Source: Kineothrix sp. IPX-CK
GTDB taxonomy: Bacteria > Bacillota > Clostridia > Lachnospirales > Lachnospiraceae
NCBI RefSeq assembly: GCF_039134705.1
Contig: NZ_CP146256.1
Span: 620,001-684,000, forward strand
Direction of reading: 5' to 3'
DNA length: 64,000 nucleotides
The translations under genes and the position numbers were made by a program. Of this stretch, positions 37,880 through 47,006 are shown piece after piece. Numbering within the stretch: the stretch's first letter is position 1; every line of letters begins with the position of its first letter. A model generated the notes under the pieces. The model searched no databases. It was not told the DNA's origin and saw nothing but the letters and a program-made list of their open reading frames with translations.

Positions 37880-38554
37880 GTGAATAAGGATAATGTTATG
37901 ACAGTCGCAGAGATTGCAGTTAAGACTGCAACAAGTATGGTTCCGTTTGGGGGTACGCTTTTGTCGTGTATAATTGACGAAGTAAAATCAAAGGCGATGC
38001 AAAAACGACAAGATGAATGGATGGAAGTTATAGAGGAAAAATTGCATCAATGTGTAATAGATATTGACACTATTGGAGAGAACGAAAGTTTTACTACTGC
38101 TATAATTAAGGCTACTGAAATAGCCGCTAAGACAGCAGAACGTGAAAAGAGAGAATATTTAGCAAATGCAGTTCTTAATTCGATTGAATTTAATTCAGAA
38201 GAAAGTATCCTGATGATTTATATGGAGTTGTTGGAACGATACACGGTTTGGCATCTGAAAATACTTACACATTTTTATAATCCGGAAATGGGAATTGGTA
38301 GGAGCAATGAGTCTATGGGAAGTGCGGAGGGACCGCTATATAGACGATATCCCTATATGAAGGAACGAACTGATTTGGTAGATAAAATTGTAACTGATTT
38401 GCAAAATGAAGGGATGTTGACAAGCGGAAATTACATGCACTCTTCTATGATCAGTAACGGAATATATGCCAAACGAACAACAAAGCTGGGTGATGATTTT
38501 TTGAATTTTATATTAGTGTTGCGCCCCTCTCAGCTTGACTTGATACAGATTTGA
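37880..38554 (+). CDS. Unknown protein, C-terminus altered by transposon insertion
   Basis: A 224-residue protein starting with GTG behind AAAGGAGA. Residues 15-35 are partly hydrophobic (VPFGGTLLSCIID), then helical, with a winged-helix-like C-terminal part (TDLQNEGMLTS). The last codons (LIQI and stop) come from the end of the transposon at 38541. Removing the transposon and one TGACT copy gives a different tail, LDYYFDSFFLNRGVIILS, ending at 41655. The short loss may or may not inactivate it. Confidence 0.7.
   Translation: MNKDNVMTVAEIAVKTATSMVPFGGTLLSCIIDEVKSKAMQKRQDEWMEVIEEKLHQCVIDIDTIGENESFTTAIIKATEIAAKTAEREKREYLANAVLNSIEFNSEESILMIYMELLERYTVWHLKILTHFYNPEMGIGRSNESMGSAEGPLYRRYPYMKERTDLVDKIVTDLQNEGMLTSGNYMHSSMISNGIYAKRTTKLGDDFLNFILVLRPSQLDLIQI
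38536..38540 (+). repeat. Target-site duplication of the DDE/AAA transposon, left copy
   Basis: TGACT here and at 41601-41605, exactly outside the matched ends of the transposon. Confidence 0.85.
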
Positions 38555-38559
38555 TTGCC

Positions 38560-38588
38560 TGTCACGGAATTAACCGATATACTGTCAC
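38560..38588 (+). repeat. Transposon left-end TGTCAC repeats
   Basis: TGTCAC at 38560 and 38583, 23 bases apart. They mirror GTGACAG at 41529, 41552 and 41576 near the right end, spaced 23-24 bases. These are probable transposase-binding sites, a layout typical of Tn552/Tn7-like ends. Confidence 0.75.
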
Positions 38589-38711
38589 CAAAGAATAATA
38601 GAAAGAAAGAGATCCTGGAATCTCTTCTTTGGCGAGTCGGGCATTCCAGGATCCATGATGGTATCACTACCATGGTTATCATATCAAAGTATCGGTTAGA
38701 GTGTAAAGAGG

Positions 38712-39221
38712 ATATTTTTTGTAATCAGTGAAGAAGATGCCATCTGTCCTGAGTGTGGGTGCCCTCTATGCAGGAGGGACAGGAAGCTACGGGTTCATAA
38801 AGAAGCCGGTGGCAGGAAAAACTGGTTTGCTATTAACCGCCTGAAATGTACCAACGAAAAATGCAGAAGACTTCATAATGAGCTTCCGGACTGTATGGTT
38901 CCGTACAAGCATTATGGTTCCGGAATCATAGAGGATGTAGTGGATGATGTACTTGGACCGGATGATCCGGGAACAGAGGATTATCCATGTGAAGCAACCA
39001 TGAATCACTGGAAATGGTGGTTAAGCCATAATGAAGCAAATATCAATGGACAGATGAAATCGATGCTGCATCATCTCCTGGATTTGGATATCGGGTTCCT
39101 GAAATCCAGAGAGTCTTTGCTGAAGGAACTTAGGGAACGGATAAGCCCAGGGTGGCTCTCAGTAGTGACCCGGTTTATATATAACTCCGGAGGACGGATA
39201 GAACCGAATCCGGAGAGGTAG
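38712..39221 (+). CDS. DUF6431 zinc-ribbon protein of the transposon, start uncertain
   Basis: The frame is open from about 38700 and encodes CPECGCPLCRRDRKLRVHKE, then RLKCTNEKCRRLHNELPDCM. These Cys pairs are a DUF6431-type zinc domain. No ATG, GTG or TTG lies between the upstream stop and the first Cys; only ATA at 38712 follows a ribosome-like AAAGAGG. The first ATG is at 38895, which would drop the zinc domain. The gene either uses a rare start or is damaged. It lies upstream of the transposase as in related elements. Confidence 0.65.
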   Translation: MFFVISEEDAICPECGCPLCRRDRKLRVHKEAGGRKNWFAINRLKCTNEKCRRLHNELPDCMVPYKHYGSGIIEDVVDDVLGPDDPGTEDYPCEATMNHWKWWLSHNEANINGQMKSMLHHLLDLDIGFLKSRESLLKELRERISPGWLSVVTRFIYNSGGRIEPNPER

Positions 39222-39294
39222 GATTTATGCACCTACTTTTGTGTGCTGTCACTTTCGCTTTGTAATAAGGTTATCCCAAAAGGAGGTAACGCTT

Positions 39295-40701
39295 ATGCAG
39301 AGCAGGGAAGTAAAGAAATGGCAGGATGAGGAAGCACTGAAACGCTATCAGATGATAGCACCGCTTCTGGATGAGGAGCTGGATGAAGCGAAAAAACGGC
39401 AGCTTCGGGAAGAGATAGCAGAAAAATACGGGATTTCCAAGAGAAGCCTGTACCGGTATGAAGCAAAGTACCGGGAGGATGCGTTCACAGGACTGCGTCC
39501 GATGAACCGTGAAAAGAGAAGAAGCCAGGCACTGCCGGAGAACTACGATGAAATCGTAGGGGAAGCAATCCAGTTAAAACGTGAGGTGCCAAAACGAAGT
39601 GTCCGCCAGATCATAAAGATACTGGAGACAGAAGGCTATGCAGCGCCGGGAGTCATCAAAGCGTCAACACTGCAGAGGTATCTGTATAACGCAGGAATGG
39701 GTGTCAAGCAGATGAAACGCTACGCGGAAAAGCGGGAAACCACATCAAGGCGGTTCTGCAGACCGCACCGGATGGAACTGTTGCAGGGAGATATCAAGTA
39801 TGGACCGGATATCCGCCTGAGAGACGGAACGCTGGTTAAGACCTACCTTTCTTCGCTGATTGATGACCATTCGAGGTTTATAGTGCAGTCAGAGTTCTAT
39901 GATAACCAACGGCAGGAAGTGGTGGAAGACACCTTCCATAAGGCAATCTTAAAGTATGGAAAGTGTGATGCCTGTTATCTTGATAATGGAACACAGTACA
40001 CCTCAAACCAGCTTCATACGGCTCTTGCAAGGATGGGAATCCGGGTGCTTCATGCGAAACCAAGGGCTTGTCAGTCCAAGGGCAAGGTGGAAAAATTTCA
40101 CCAGAAGGTAGACCAGTTCATTGCAGAGATACGGATAGCACAGGTGCATTCTTTAGAGGAGTTAAACCAGAAATGGAAATATTTTCTGGAGCAGGACTAC
40201 CAGAAAGAAGCCCATGACGGGATAAAGGAGTATTATGACTCCCACGGAGTAAAGGTGCCTTCGGAAGGGATATCGCCCTTACAGGAGTTTACAAGGGATA
40301 CCAGGGGGCTGGTGTTTCTGGATACGACAGTAGTAAGTGAAGCATTTCTCCATCATGAAAGCAGAAAACTGGATAACGCAGGATGTTTTTCTTTTGGGGA
40401 CATCAAATACGAGGCCAGTGTAGCACTGGCAAATGCAGAGGTGGAAATCGCATATGACCCGATGAATACGGAAACAATAAAAGTGTTGTACCGGGATATG
40501 GAGCCAGTCATGGCACATCGTGTAAGAATCGAAGCGTTTTGTGACAGGAAGCTGGTGTTACCGGTTGGAATGACAGACAGGGTGCCGGAGACATCAAGGT
40601 TTCTGGATGCACTGGAAAAGAAATATAAAGAGGATCATCAGCTGATGGCGAATGCCCTTTCCTTTGGTGATTATGGAAAGGCAGGCGGTCAGAATGTATG
40701 A
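39295..40701 (+). CDS. DDE (rve) transposase of the transposon, copy 1
   Basis: A 468-residue integrase-type transposase. It has an N-terminal HTH region (YGISKRSLYRYEAKYREDAF) and a catalytic core with Asp in LQGDIKYGPDIR, Asp in CYLDNGTQYTS and Glu in [13 protein letters not shown]-terminal Mu-type beta-barrel-like region follows. ATG 39295 lies behind AAAAGGAGGTAACG. It overlaps the ATPase gene by 8 bases. Confidence 0.93.
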   Translation: MQSREVKKWQDEEALKRYQMIAPLLDEELDEAKKRQLREEIAEKYGISKRSLYRYEAKYREDAFTGLRPMNREKRRSQALPENYDEIVGEAIQLKREVPKRSVRQIIKILETEGYAAPGVIKASTLQRYLYNAGMGVKQMKRYAEKRETTSRRFCRPHRMELLQGDIKYGPDIRLRDGTLVKTYLSSLIDDHSRFIVQSEFYDNQRQEVVEDTFHKAILKYGKCDACYLDNGTQYTSNQLHTALARMGIRVLHAKPRACQSKGKVEKFHQKVDQFIAEIRIAQVHSLEELNQKWKYFLEQDYQKEAHDGIKEYYDSHGVKVPSEGISPLQEFTRDTRGLVFLDTTVVSEAFLHHESRKLDNAGCFSFGDIKYEASVALANAEVEIAYDPMNTETIKVLYRDMEPVMAHRVRIEAFCDRKLVLPVGMTDRVPETSRFLDALEKKYKEDHQLMANALSFGDYGKAGGQNV

Positions 40702-41503
40702 AGCATACTTTGAGATGATGAACACTCCTTTTTCCAGAGATGTACCAACGGACAGGCTGTATGTATCACCGCAGATAGAGGATGCAATCGGAAGACTGAC
40801 CTATGCAGCAGACAGACAGCTGTTTGCAGTGGTTACGGCAGACCCGGGGTGTGGGAAATCCACACTGATCCGGATGTTTGAAGGAAGGCTTCCAAAGGAT
40901 AAGTACATGCTTTTGTATCTGTCAGATTCAAAGCTGACACCAAGATGGCTGTATGCAGGTCATCAGATGGGACTGGAATCGCATTTTTACAGAGGAGATT
41001 CCAAGAGGCAGCTTCAGAAGGAGATTGAGAATGTCAGAAGTGTGCAGAAAAAACGGGTAGTATGTGTGCTGGATGAGGCACATCTGCTTGGAAAAGAAAC
41101 ACTGGAGGAATTCCGGTTCCTGCTGAACTACCGGTTTGATTCTGCCAGCCCGATGAGCCTGATTTTGGTGGGACAGACGGAACTGTGGGATCAGAAGTTA
41201 AGATTGCAGAGCTACGCCGCAATCCGCCAGAGAATCGATATGAATATCGTGTTAAATCGTCTGGATAGGGCAGAAACAGGGAAATATATCGCAGTACATA
41301 TGGCATACGCAGGGGTGAAACAGGATGTGTTTACCAGTGGAGCCGAGGATGCAATCTTCAAGGTATCTGCGGGGATTCCGAGAATGATCAACCGAATCAG
41401 TGAGAAGACACTGATGTATGCATACCAGCAACAGAAACGGCTGATAGACGAACACATGGTAAGGTTTGTTGCCGACCACGAGATGGTAGGTGGAATAGAG
41501 TAA
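40694..41503 (+). CDS. AAA ATPase (ExeA/TnsC-like) of the transposon, copy 1
   Basis: A 269-residue ATPase. Walker A TADPGCGKSTLIRMFEGR and Walker B RVVCVLDEAHLLGKETL. It probably selects targets for the transposase. Copy 1 lacks two codons (GHQMG instead of GLLDQMG in copy 2) after the Walker A region, a 6-base deletion. Confidence 0.92.
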   Translation: MYEAYFEMMNTPFSRDVPTDRLYVSPQIEDAIGRLTYAADRQLFAVVTADPGCGKSTLIRMFEGRLPKDKYMLLYLSDSKLTPRWLYAGHQMGLESHFYRGDSKRQLQKEIENVRSVQKKRVVCVLDEAHLLGKETLEEFRFLLNYRFDSASPMSLILVGQTELWDQKLRLQSYAAIRQRIDMNIVLNRLDRAETGKYIAVHMAYAGVKQDVFTSGAEDAIFKVSAGIPRMINRISEKTLMYAYQQQKRLIDEHMVRFVADHEMVGGIE

Positions 41504-41505
41504 AA

Positions 41506-41523
41506 CCGGGGCGAAAGCCCCGG
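41506..41523. other. G+C-rich hairpin in the transposon right part
   Basis: CCGGGGC-GAAA-GCCCCGG just after the ATPase stop. There is no U-tract, so it may stabilise the mRNA or cause weak termination. The same hairpin is in copy 2 after 60114. Confidence 0.6.
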
Positions 41524-41600
41524 AAACAGTGACAGAAAGAGGAACGAGTTTGTGACAGTGAGTGAGAGCAAAACTGTGACAGCTCATGAGATTTTTAACA

Positions 41601-41605
41601 TGACT
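41601..41605 (+). repeat. Target-site duplication of the DDE/AAA transposon, right copy
   Basis: TGACT, equal to 38536-38540. Confidence 0.85.
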
Positions 41606-41729
41606 ACTATTTTGACTCTTTTTTTCTGAATAGGGGTGTGATAATATTATCATAGACAAATGAGACATGAAACGCGAGAGCGGTCAGGCATTTGTTTCTC
41701 TTTTGCAAAAGAATATGGATCAAGAATGA

Positions 41730-41774
41730 AGCGTCAGCTCATTACCGGATCGGTGATGGGTATGGCGCTTTTTT
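41730..41774 (+). terminator. Hairpin with T-run upstream of ardA
   Basis: AGCGTCAGCTCATTACC pairs imperfectly with CGGTGATGGGTATGGCGCT and is followed by TTTTTT. It could be a terminator or an attenuator in the leader of the anti-restriction gene. Confidence 0.5.
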
Positions 41775-41824
41775 GATGCCAAAATCAGGTGACGACCTGA
41801 ATAATAAAATCAGGAGGAAATTGC

Positions 41825-42754
41825 ATGGCATATGAATATGACCATGACTGTCCGTTTGAAGCCTTCATCACCAATCTTGGAAAATACAACGAGGGTGAGT
41901 TGGTCGGCGAATGGGTGAAGTTTCCCACCACATCAGAAGAACTGCAAAAAGTATTTGAACGAATTGGAATCGGCTCAAAAGATGATTTCGGTAATCCTTA
42001 TGAAGAATGGTTCATTAGTGATTATGACTGTTATGTTGATGGGCTGTATGAAAAGCTGGGAGAATATGAAAACCTGGATGAACTCAATTATCTGGCTTCC
42101 AAGCTCGATGAGCTGGATGATCATGATTATAACCATTTTCAGGCGGCAATGCAGATCAGTGATTATACAGGCAGCATTAAAGATGTGATCAATCTTATTG
42201 ATAACCTGGATAAGTATGAAATTTATCCGGGAGTAGAAAGCAATGCTGATCTGGGACATTACTATATCGAAGAACTCGGTATGATGGAAGTTCCGGATTA
42301 TCTTGCTGATTACATTGATTATGAGGCCTACGGCAGAGATGTGGCCATTAACGAAATGGGACAGTTTACAGATTATGGATATGTGAGAGATACACAGGAA
42401 TCTTTTACAGAATATTACGATGGAGACCGTGAGAACATCCCAGATGAATACAGGGTTATGGATTTTATGGTTTCTGATGAGAAAGAGAGGAAAACTATGA
42501 ATTACGAAACATTTAAGCAGGAATTTGCAGAGGATATCAAAGAAAAGCTCTATGAGAGAGACTATGATGATGTAAGGATCAGCTTCAATAATGTGGAGAA
42601 GACAAATCAGAATTATGAAGCTATGTCGGTTGTTCCGGAAGGCAACAATGTGGGTGTCAATTTCAATATTGAGAATGCCTTTGCAAGCTATGAGCACACG
42701 GATGATTATGCCGGAGTGCTTGCCAGTGCAACAATGGTCATTGCTGTAATCTGA
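41825..42754 (+). CDS. ardA: ArdA-like antirestriction protein fused to a truncated DUF5688 domain
   Basis: Residues 1-220 are ArdA-like: acidic, with FEAFITNLGKYNEGELVGEW, then GNPYEEWFISDYDCYVDGL. ArdA proteins mimic DNA and block type I restriction. Residues 225-305 start with MNYETFKQEFAEDIKEKLYE and look like the N-terminus of a DUF5688 protein. That domain stops abruptly after ATMVI and the frame ends four codons later, so the C-terminus is lost. An internal ATG at 42497 with GAGAGAGG might start DUF5688 alone. Confidence 0.75.
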   Translation: MAYEYDHDCPFEAFITNLGKYNEGELVGEWVKFPTTSEELQKVFERIGIGSKDDFGNPYEEWFISDYDCYVDGLYEKLGEYENLDELNYLASKLDELDDHDYNHFQAAMQISDYTGSIKDVINLIDNLDKYEIYPGVESNADLGHYYIEELGMMEVPDYLADYIDYEAYGRDVAINEMGQFTDYGYVRDTQESFTEYYDGDRENIPDEYRVMDFMVSDEKERKTMNYETFKQEFAEDIKEKLYERDYDDVRISFNNVEKTNQNYEAMSVVPEGNNVGVNFNIENAFASYEHTDDYAGVLASATMVIAVI

Positions 42755-42900
42755 CCGCCAGCTACAGTAGCATGGGTGGCCTGAGAACCGAAGTACTGGG
42801 TGTCCTCTCCGAGGAGAGTAATCAGCTCTTCCGCAGAATACTGAACATCCTGTTTCTCGGGATCGCTGTTGTCAGTGAAGACAAAATCCGAAGAAAGAGG
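42748..42900 (-). pseudogene. Orphan coding fragment, minus strand
   Basis: The minus strand reads FVFTDNSDPEKQDVQYSAEE and on to YFGSQATHATVAGGQITAM. It has real-protein character, but no start, and it abuts the broken DUF5688 frame. Its source gene is not recognised. Borders are approximate. Nothing else is seen between 42755 and 43002. Confidence 0.35.
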
Positions 42901-43002
42901 AAAGAGCATTATCTGATAAATTATTAAGAGCTGGAAACCGCTATTGAACCGACTATAAAAATATGATATGTTCAAAGGAATTTATATGGAAAGGTCGAAC
43001 AG

Positions 43003-44675
43003 ATGGAAAAAATATATTCCCAAATTGTCCGTATCATATCGATCATTATTATAGGATATCTGTTTTTGCAAGGACTTTTTACGATTTGTAATATGCAGAG
43101 GGTAACTGAGCAAGTATATTACATGAAAAATAATCCCTGGCGTCAGATTTTATGCATCGGTATTACAGGATTGCTGTGCTATATTGCCGGAAAATGCAGA
43201 ATAAAACAATTTCTGGATCGCTATGGACAATATGTTTTTTATGCCTGCATTACCGGAATGACCATTTTTCTGCTATGGTGGGTCAGCCAGACAGGATTTT
43301 GGTTCTTTGGTGATTCAGAAAAGATTTATATGTGTGCCGGGGCTTTTCTCGGAGGGGATACCACTCCATGGGAACCCGGTGGATATGCTTATATGTGGCC
43401 GCATCAGAACGGCATGATATTACTGGTGGCTTTTTTGCTGCGGTTTGTGGATACGGTGCAAAGCTTTTACGTGATGTACGTGATTCTCATATTTTTCTAT
43501 GTAGTAACCATTGTAGGGCTGTATCGATCTGCTGTCTGCTGTTTGGAAAAAATGCATTTACAGCAGTACAGGGAATGATTTTGTCCACCTATCTGCCCTA
43601 TGCATTTTTAGTCAATAATATTTATGGAGATCATATCGGATACGCATTTGCCGTAGTAGCTGTCTGGATGGCGTTTCTCTACCGACAATCCGGAAAGATG
43701 CATTATTCTTTATTTTGCGGCATCAATATGGCCCTGGCCGTAATATTTAAACAAAATTGTCTCATTGTTTTTGTGGGAATCGTGGTTTTTTATTTCATGC
43801 ACCTTATTACAGATCGTACTCCGGGAAAACAGGAGAAACTGAAAATGACAGGAAATCTGATAGTGGTTACAGTGCTGACTTTTACAATAAGCAGTATCCC
43901 TACAGCTTATATCAGTTCCCATTTACAGGTAGAACCTGGTGCCGGTAACACTAAATGGGCGCATATTGCCATGGGACTGCAGGACACAGAAAGTGCGCCC
44001 GGATGGTATAATACTTACAATGAAGCAACTTTTGTGGAAAACAATTATGACACCCATGCTACAGCGAAAGTCAGTCAGGATAACATCAAGGAATCGCTGC
44101 GGCATTTTGCGGCGGATCCGGAATATGCCTGGTCTTTTTTTAACAGAAAATGGGCAATTTTGTGGAACAATCCTACTTTTGAATGTTTCACTTTGCAGAG
44201 TAATAAAGTCTCGAATGTAGAACTGTCACCACTTGTGAAATCCACCATATTTGATGGCGGCAAGATCAATATTCTATTGATCGCATTCTTTGATGTGTGC
44301 CAGTCGGTGTATTTGTTTGGTATTCTCATGTACCTGATTACAGAAAAAAAAGCAGGTATTGGAGAATTACTGCCATTTCTGTTAATGATCGGAGCCTTTG
44401 TGTTTTGGACATTTTGGGAGACAAAATGCAGATATGTATTACCGTATTTTCTGTTTATTATGCCTTATAGCGTCATAGGATATTGTAATTTGCTCAGACA
44501 ATGGAAATGTAAAATTGTAAGGGCCTCGCTTGGGGTTATTGTAGCATTGATCCTATTGATGAACGTAAGCGGTTTTTCCATCATGAATGAAAGCATGAAA
44601 ATTAATAATGATACAGAAGAATATTATGAATATATTCATGAATATAATAAGAATTTTATGAATTTCCGATATTAA
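43003..44675 (+). pseudogene. Membrane glycosyltransferase (GT-C type), frameshifted
   Basis: Two frames together give a polytopic protein of about 555 residues. The first half (43003-43578) has membrane helices and a loop with FFGDSEKIYMCAGAFLGG and MWPHQNGMILL. The second half continues from about 43545 as LFGKNAFTAVQGMILSTYLP. The shift lies near TTTGGAAAAAATGC at 43551-43560 and could be an indel in a homopolymer, a real mutation or a sequencing error. GT39/ArnT-like lipid-linked sugar transfer is likely. Confidence 0.7.
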
Positions 44676-44885
44676 ACAAACGCCTCCAAAGGCCAGAAGA
44701 ATGCAGCGCTGTATCACCGGCAGAATTTTAGAAAATAGGATAGCGGTGTATACGTTCATATTGTACTTTTGTGGGAGAGGTGTCAAGGGAAATATGACGG
44801 AAAATCAGAGCAAAACTGGGGACTGGATTTTAAATAAAAATGTGTTATGATAAAGCCATTACAGCGGAAAGGAATAGTTGATCCT

Positions 44886-45590
44886 ATGATTACGATAGCT
44901 ATTGTGGAAGATGAAGAGGCTTATGCAAAGCAGCTGACAGAATATATAGAAAAATATCAGAGAGAATCCGGGAAGAGTATAAGAGTAATTCGTTTTTCGG
45001 ACGGAGATGAGATTGTAGAAAAATATACAGGCGAATATGATATTATTCTGATGGACATTCAGATGAAATTTATGGATGGAATGTCTGCGGCGGAAGCGAT
45101 CCGGAAGCGGGATACCAAAGTCGTGATCATGTTTATCACAAATATGACAAATTATGCGATCCGCGGATATGAAGTGGATGCCATGGATTATGTGCTGAAA
45201 CCGGTGTCGTATTTTGCTTTTTCCCAGAAATTGGATCGGGCTATTAAGCGGATTCCACACAAGGCAGGGAATCCGGTTATCGTAAATACCGCGGACGGTA
45301 TTGTCAGGACGGATACGTCTTCCATTTACTATATTGAGAGTGAAGGGCACAATCTGATCTATCATACCACAGACGGTGAGATCAAAGAGAGAGCCAAAAT
45401 GCAGGATGCAGAGGAAAAATTTGTTCCGCTGGGATTTTTCCGGAGTAATAAAGGATATCTTGTAAATCTTGAATATGTGGATGGCGTAAAGGACGGCTGC
45501 TGTATAATAAAGGGAGAAGCCCTTTTGATCAGCAGAGCCAGAAGAAATGATTTTATGACAGCATTGACACAATACATGGGAGAACACTAA
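44886..45590 (+). CDS. LytTR-family response regulator
   Basis: A 234-residue protein. The receiver domain has acidic pocket VEDEE and phosphoacceptor Asp in IILMDIQMKFMDGM near 56, and Lys in YVLKPVSYF. The C-terminal LytTR DNA-binding domain covers about 135-230 (SSIYYIESEGHNLIYHT, FRSNKGYLVNLEYV). ATG 44886 starts the domain directly. The kinase gene overlaps its stop by one base. Regulatory targets are not known; the beta-glycosidase operon downstream is one candidate. Confidence 0.92.
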   Translation: MITIAIVEDEEAYAKQLTEYIEKYQRESGKSIRVIRFSDGDEIVEKYTGEYDIILMDIQMKFMDGMSAAEAIRKRDTKVVIMFITNMTNYAIRGYEVDAMDYVLKPVSYFAFSQKLDRAIKRIPHKAGNPVIVNTADGIVRTDTSSIYYIESEGHNLIYHTTDGEIKERAKMQDAEEKFVPLGFFRSNKGYLVNLEYVDGVKDGCCIIKGEALLISRARRNDFMTALTQYMGEH

Positions 45591-46909
45591 TGATAGGAGA
45601 AGTACTGACGGACGATTATCAGAATATTCCACGATATTATACCGCTTTGGCGGAGTGGATCTGCTGCATGCTGCCGTGCTTTTTTTATCCGAGAAAAGTA
45701 GGCAAGGCACGTTTTGCAATTGCGGCACTGTGCACATTGATCTTGATGACGGTGTGGCTTGTGTGGACGGGAGATGTTCCGATCCAAGTATGGCTGTTAT
45801 GTGTACTGCTCCCGGTGGGAATGATGTTTTGTCTGTTGTATTTTACAATAGATATTTCCGAGAAGATGGTGCTTTATTGTTGCATGAAGGCCTTTTTGTC
45901 GGCAGAATTTATGGCATCTCTGGAATGGCAGCTGGAATATTTTGTTCATAACGGAAGAGAGAAAAGAGATTTCCCGAACTGGATTATTCTGATCCTGGTC
46001 TATGGTACGGTGGCAGGAATATACTGGGTAATCGATAAACGGATGAAGCGAGGGGACACGGAATTGGAAGTGGGGAATAAGGAGTTGTTCAGTACCCTGT
46101 TGATCGTTGCCTGTGCGTACACCATCAGCAATCTGAGTTTTGTATACCAGAACACGCCGTTCAGCGGAACGATTCTGTCGGATATATTTACCATTCGTAC
46201 GTTATCGGACTGTGCCGGTCATGCAATTCTATATGCATATCAAAGTCTGAGATACGAGGTAAGTGCGGAGAAGGAACTGTCAAAGATTCAGAGCATGCTG
46301 ACGGCACAATACGACAGTTACCGCAATTATCAGGAGGTAACAGACCTGATCAATATGAAATATCATGATCTGAAACATCAGATTGCAGGACTTCGGGCAG
46401 AACAGGATCCGCAAAAACGTTCTCTCTGGATCGATCAAATGGAGGGAGAGCTTGCGGCATATCAACCGGAGAGACAGACGGGAAATCAGGTACTGGACGG
46501 AGTGCTGGACGGGAAAATGCCGCTGATGCATAATTATCAGATAGAATTTACCTGCGTGGCAGACGGAAGCCTTTTGAAATTTATGCATGTGACGGACATC
46601 TGCACCATCTTCGGAAATGCGCTGGACAATGCAATAGAGCATGTGCTCCTGATCCTGGATCCGGAGAAACGAATCATTCACATGGAGGTATCGGCGAGAA
46701 AACAGTTTGTATATGCGGAAATCAGGAATTATTGCAACCAGGATGTGACGATCCGAAACGGATTTCCGATCACGACAAAAAAGGATGCAAAAAACCATGG
46801 CTTTGGAATCAAAAGCATCAGTTATACCGTAAAAAAGTATAACGGAACCGTGCAGTTTGGGGTAAAGGATCATTTCTTTTCCATCAGGATTCTGATTCCG
46901 AAAGAATAA
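45590..46909 (+). CDS. GHKL-type sensor histidine kinase
   Basis: A 439-residue membrane kinase. Six or more hydrophobic segments lie in residues 1-220, then a coiled-coil and a His in KYHDLKHQIAGLR near 262. The C-terminal GHKL ATPase has N-box FGNALDNAIEH and G-box NHGFGIKSISYTV. It pairs with the LytTR regulator just upstream, the usual Agr/peptide-sensing type arrangement. Confidence 0.92.
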   Translation: MIGEVLTDDYQNIPRYYTALAEWICCMLPCFFYPRKVGKARFAIAALCTLILMTVWLVWTGDVPIQVWLLCVLLPVGMMFCLLYFTIDISEKMVLYCCMKAFLSAEFMASLEWQLEYFVHNGREKRDFPNWIILILVYGTVAGIYWVIDKRMKRGDTELEVGNKELFSTLLIVACAYTISNLSFVYQNTPFSGTILSDIFTIRTLSDCAGHAILYAYQSLRYEVSAEKELSKIQSMLTAQYDSYRNYQEVTDLINMKYHDLKHQIAGLRAEQDPQKRSLWIDQMEGELAAYQPERQTGNQVLDGVLDGKMPLMHNYQIEFTCVADGSLLKFMHVTDICTIFGNALDNAIEHVLLILDPEKRIIHMEVSARKQFVYAEIRNYCNQDVTIRNGFPITTKKDAKNHGFGIKSISYTVKKYNGTVQFGVKDHFFSIRILIPKE

Positions 46910-46937
46910 GCAATCAAAAAGAAAACATACCACACAA

Positions 46938-47006
46938 GATCTAAAATATCAGTTTGTGACACATTTACGACCATTTGTGCCAAACAGATATTTTAGATTT
47001 TTTTGT
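46938..47006. terminator. Long inverted repeat with T-run between the kinase and GH3 operon
   Basis: ATCTAAAATATC and its inverse GATATTTTAGAT enclose GTTTGTGACACA and TGTGCCAAAC, followed by TTTTTTT. It ends the two-component operon. It also covers the -35 area of the likely GH3 promoter (TATAAT at 47010-47015), so it could double as an operator. Confidence 0.65.

Larger units (their letters stand above)
38541..41600 (+). mobile_element. Complete DDE/AAA/DUF6431 transposon, copy 1
   Basis: The 3060-bp element has ends TGATACAGATTTGATTGCC... and, inverted, TGTTAAAAATCTCATGAG..., both followed by TGTCAC at base 20. A 5-bp duplication flanks it. Genes: DUF6431 zinc protein, DDE transposase, AAA ATPase. 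Transposase plus TnsC/TniB-type ATPase with 5-bp duplication resembles the Tn552/Tn5053 group. A second, 5'-truncated copy is at 58620-60211. Confidence 0.9.

Noticed and set aside
38555..38711. A small RNA gene in the hairpin-rich stretch (CCAAAGAA / TTCTTTGG and GGAATGCC-type pairs)
   Set aside because: It lies inside the transposon left end beside the TGTCAC repeats, which explains the structure better.
41975..42697. A 240-codon minus-strand open frame
   Set aside because: Antisense to the ArdA-like gene; Ile/Phe-rich as expected opposite an acidic protein.
44859..45737. A 292-codon minus-strand open frame
   Set aside because: Antisense to the LytTR regulator and the kinase start; no domain and no ribosome site.
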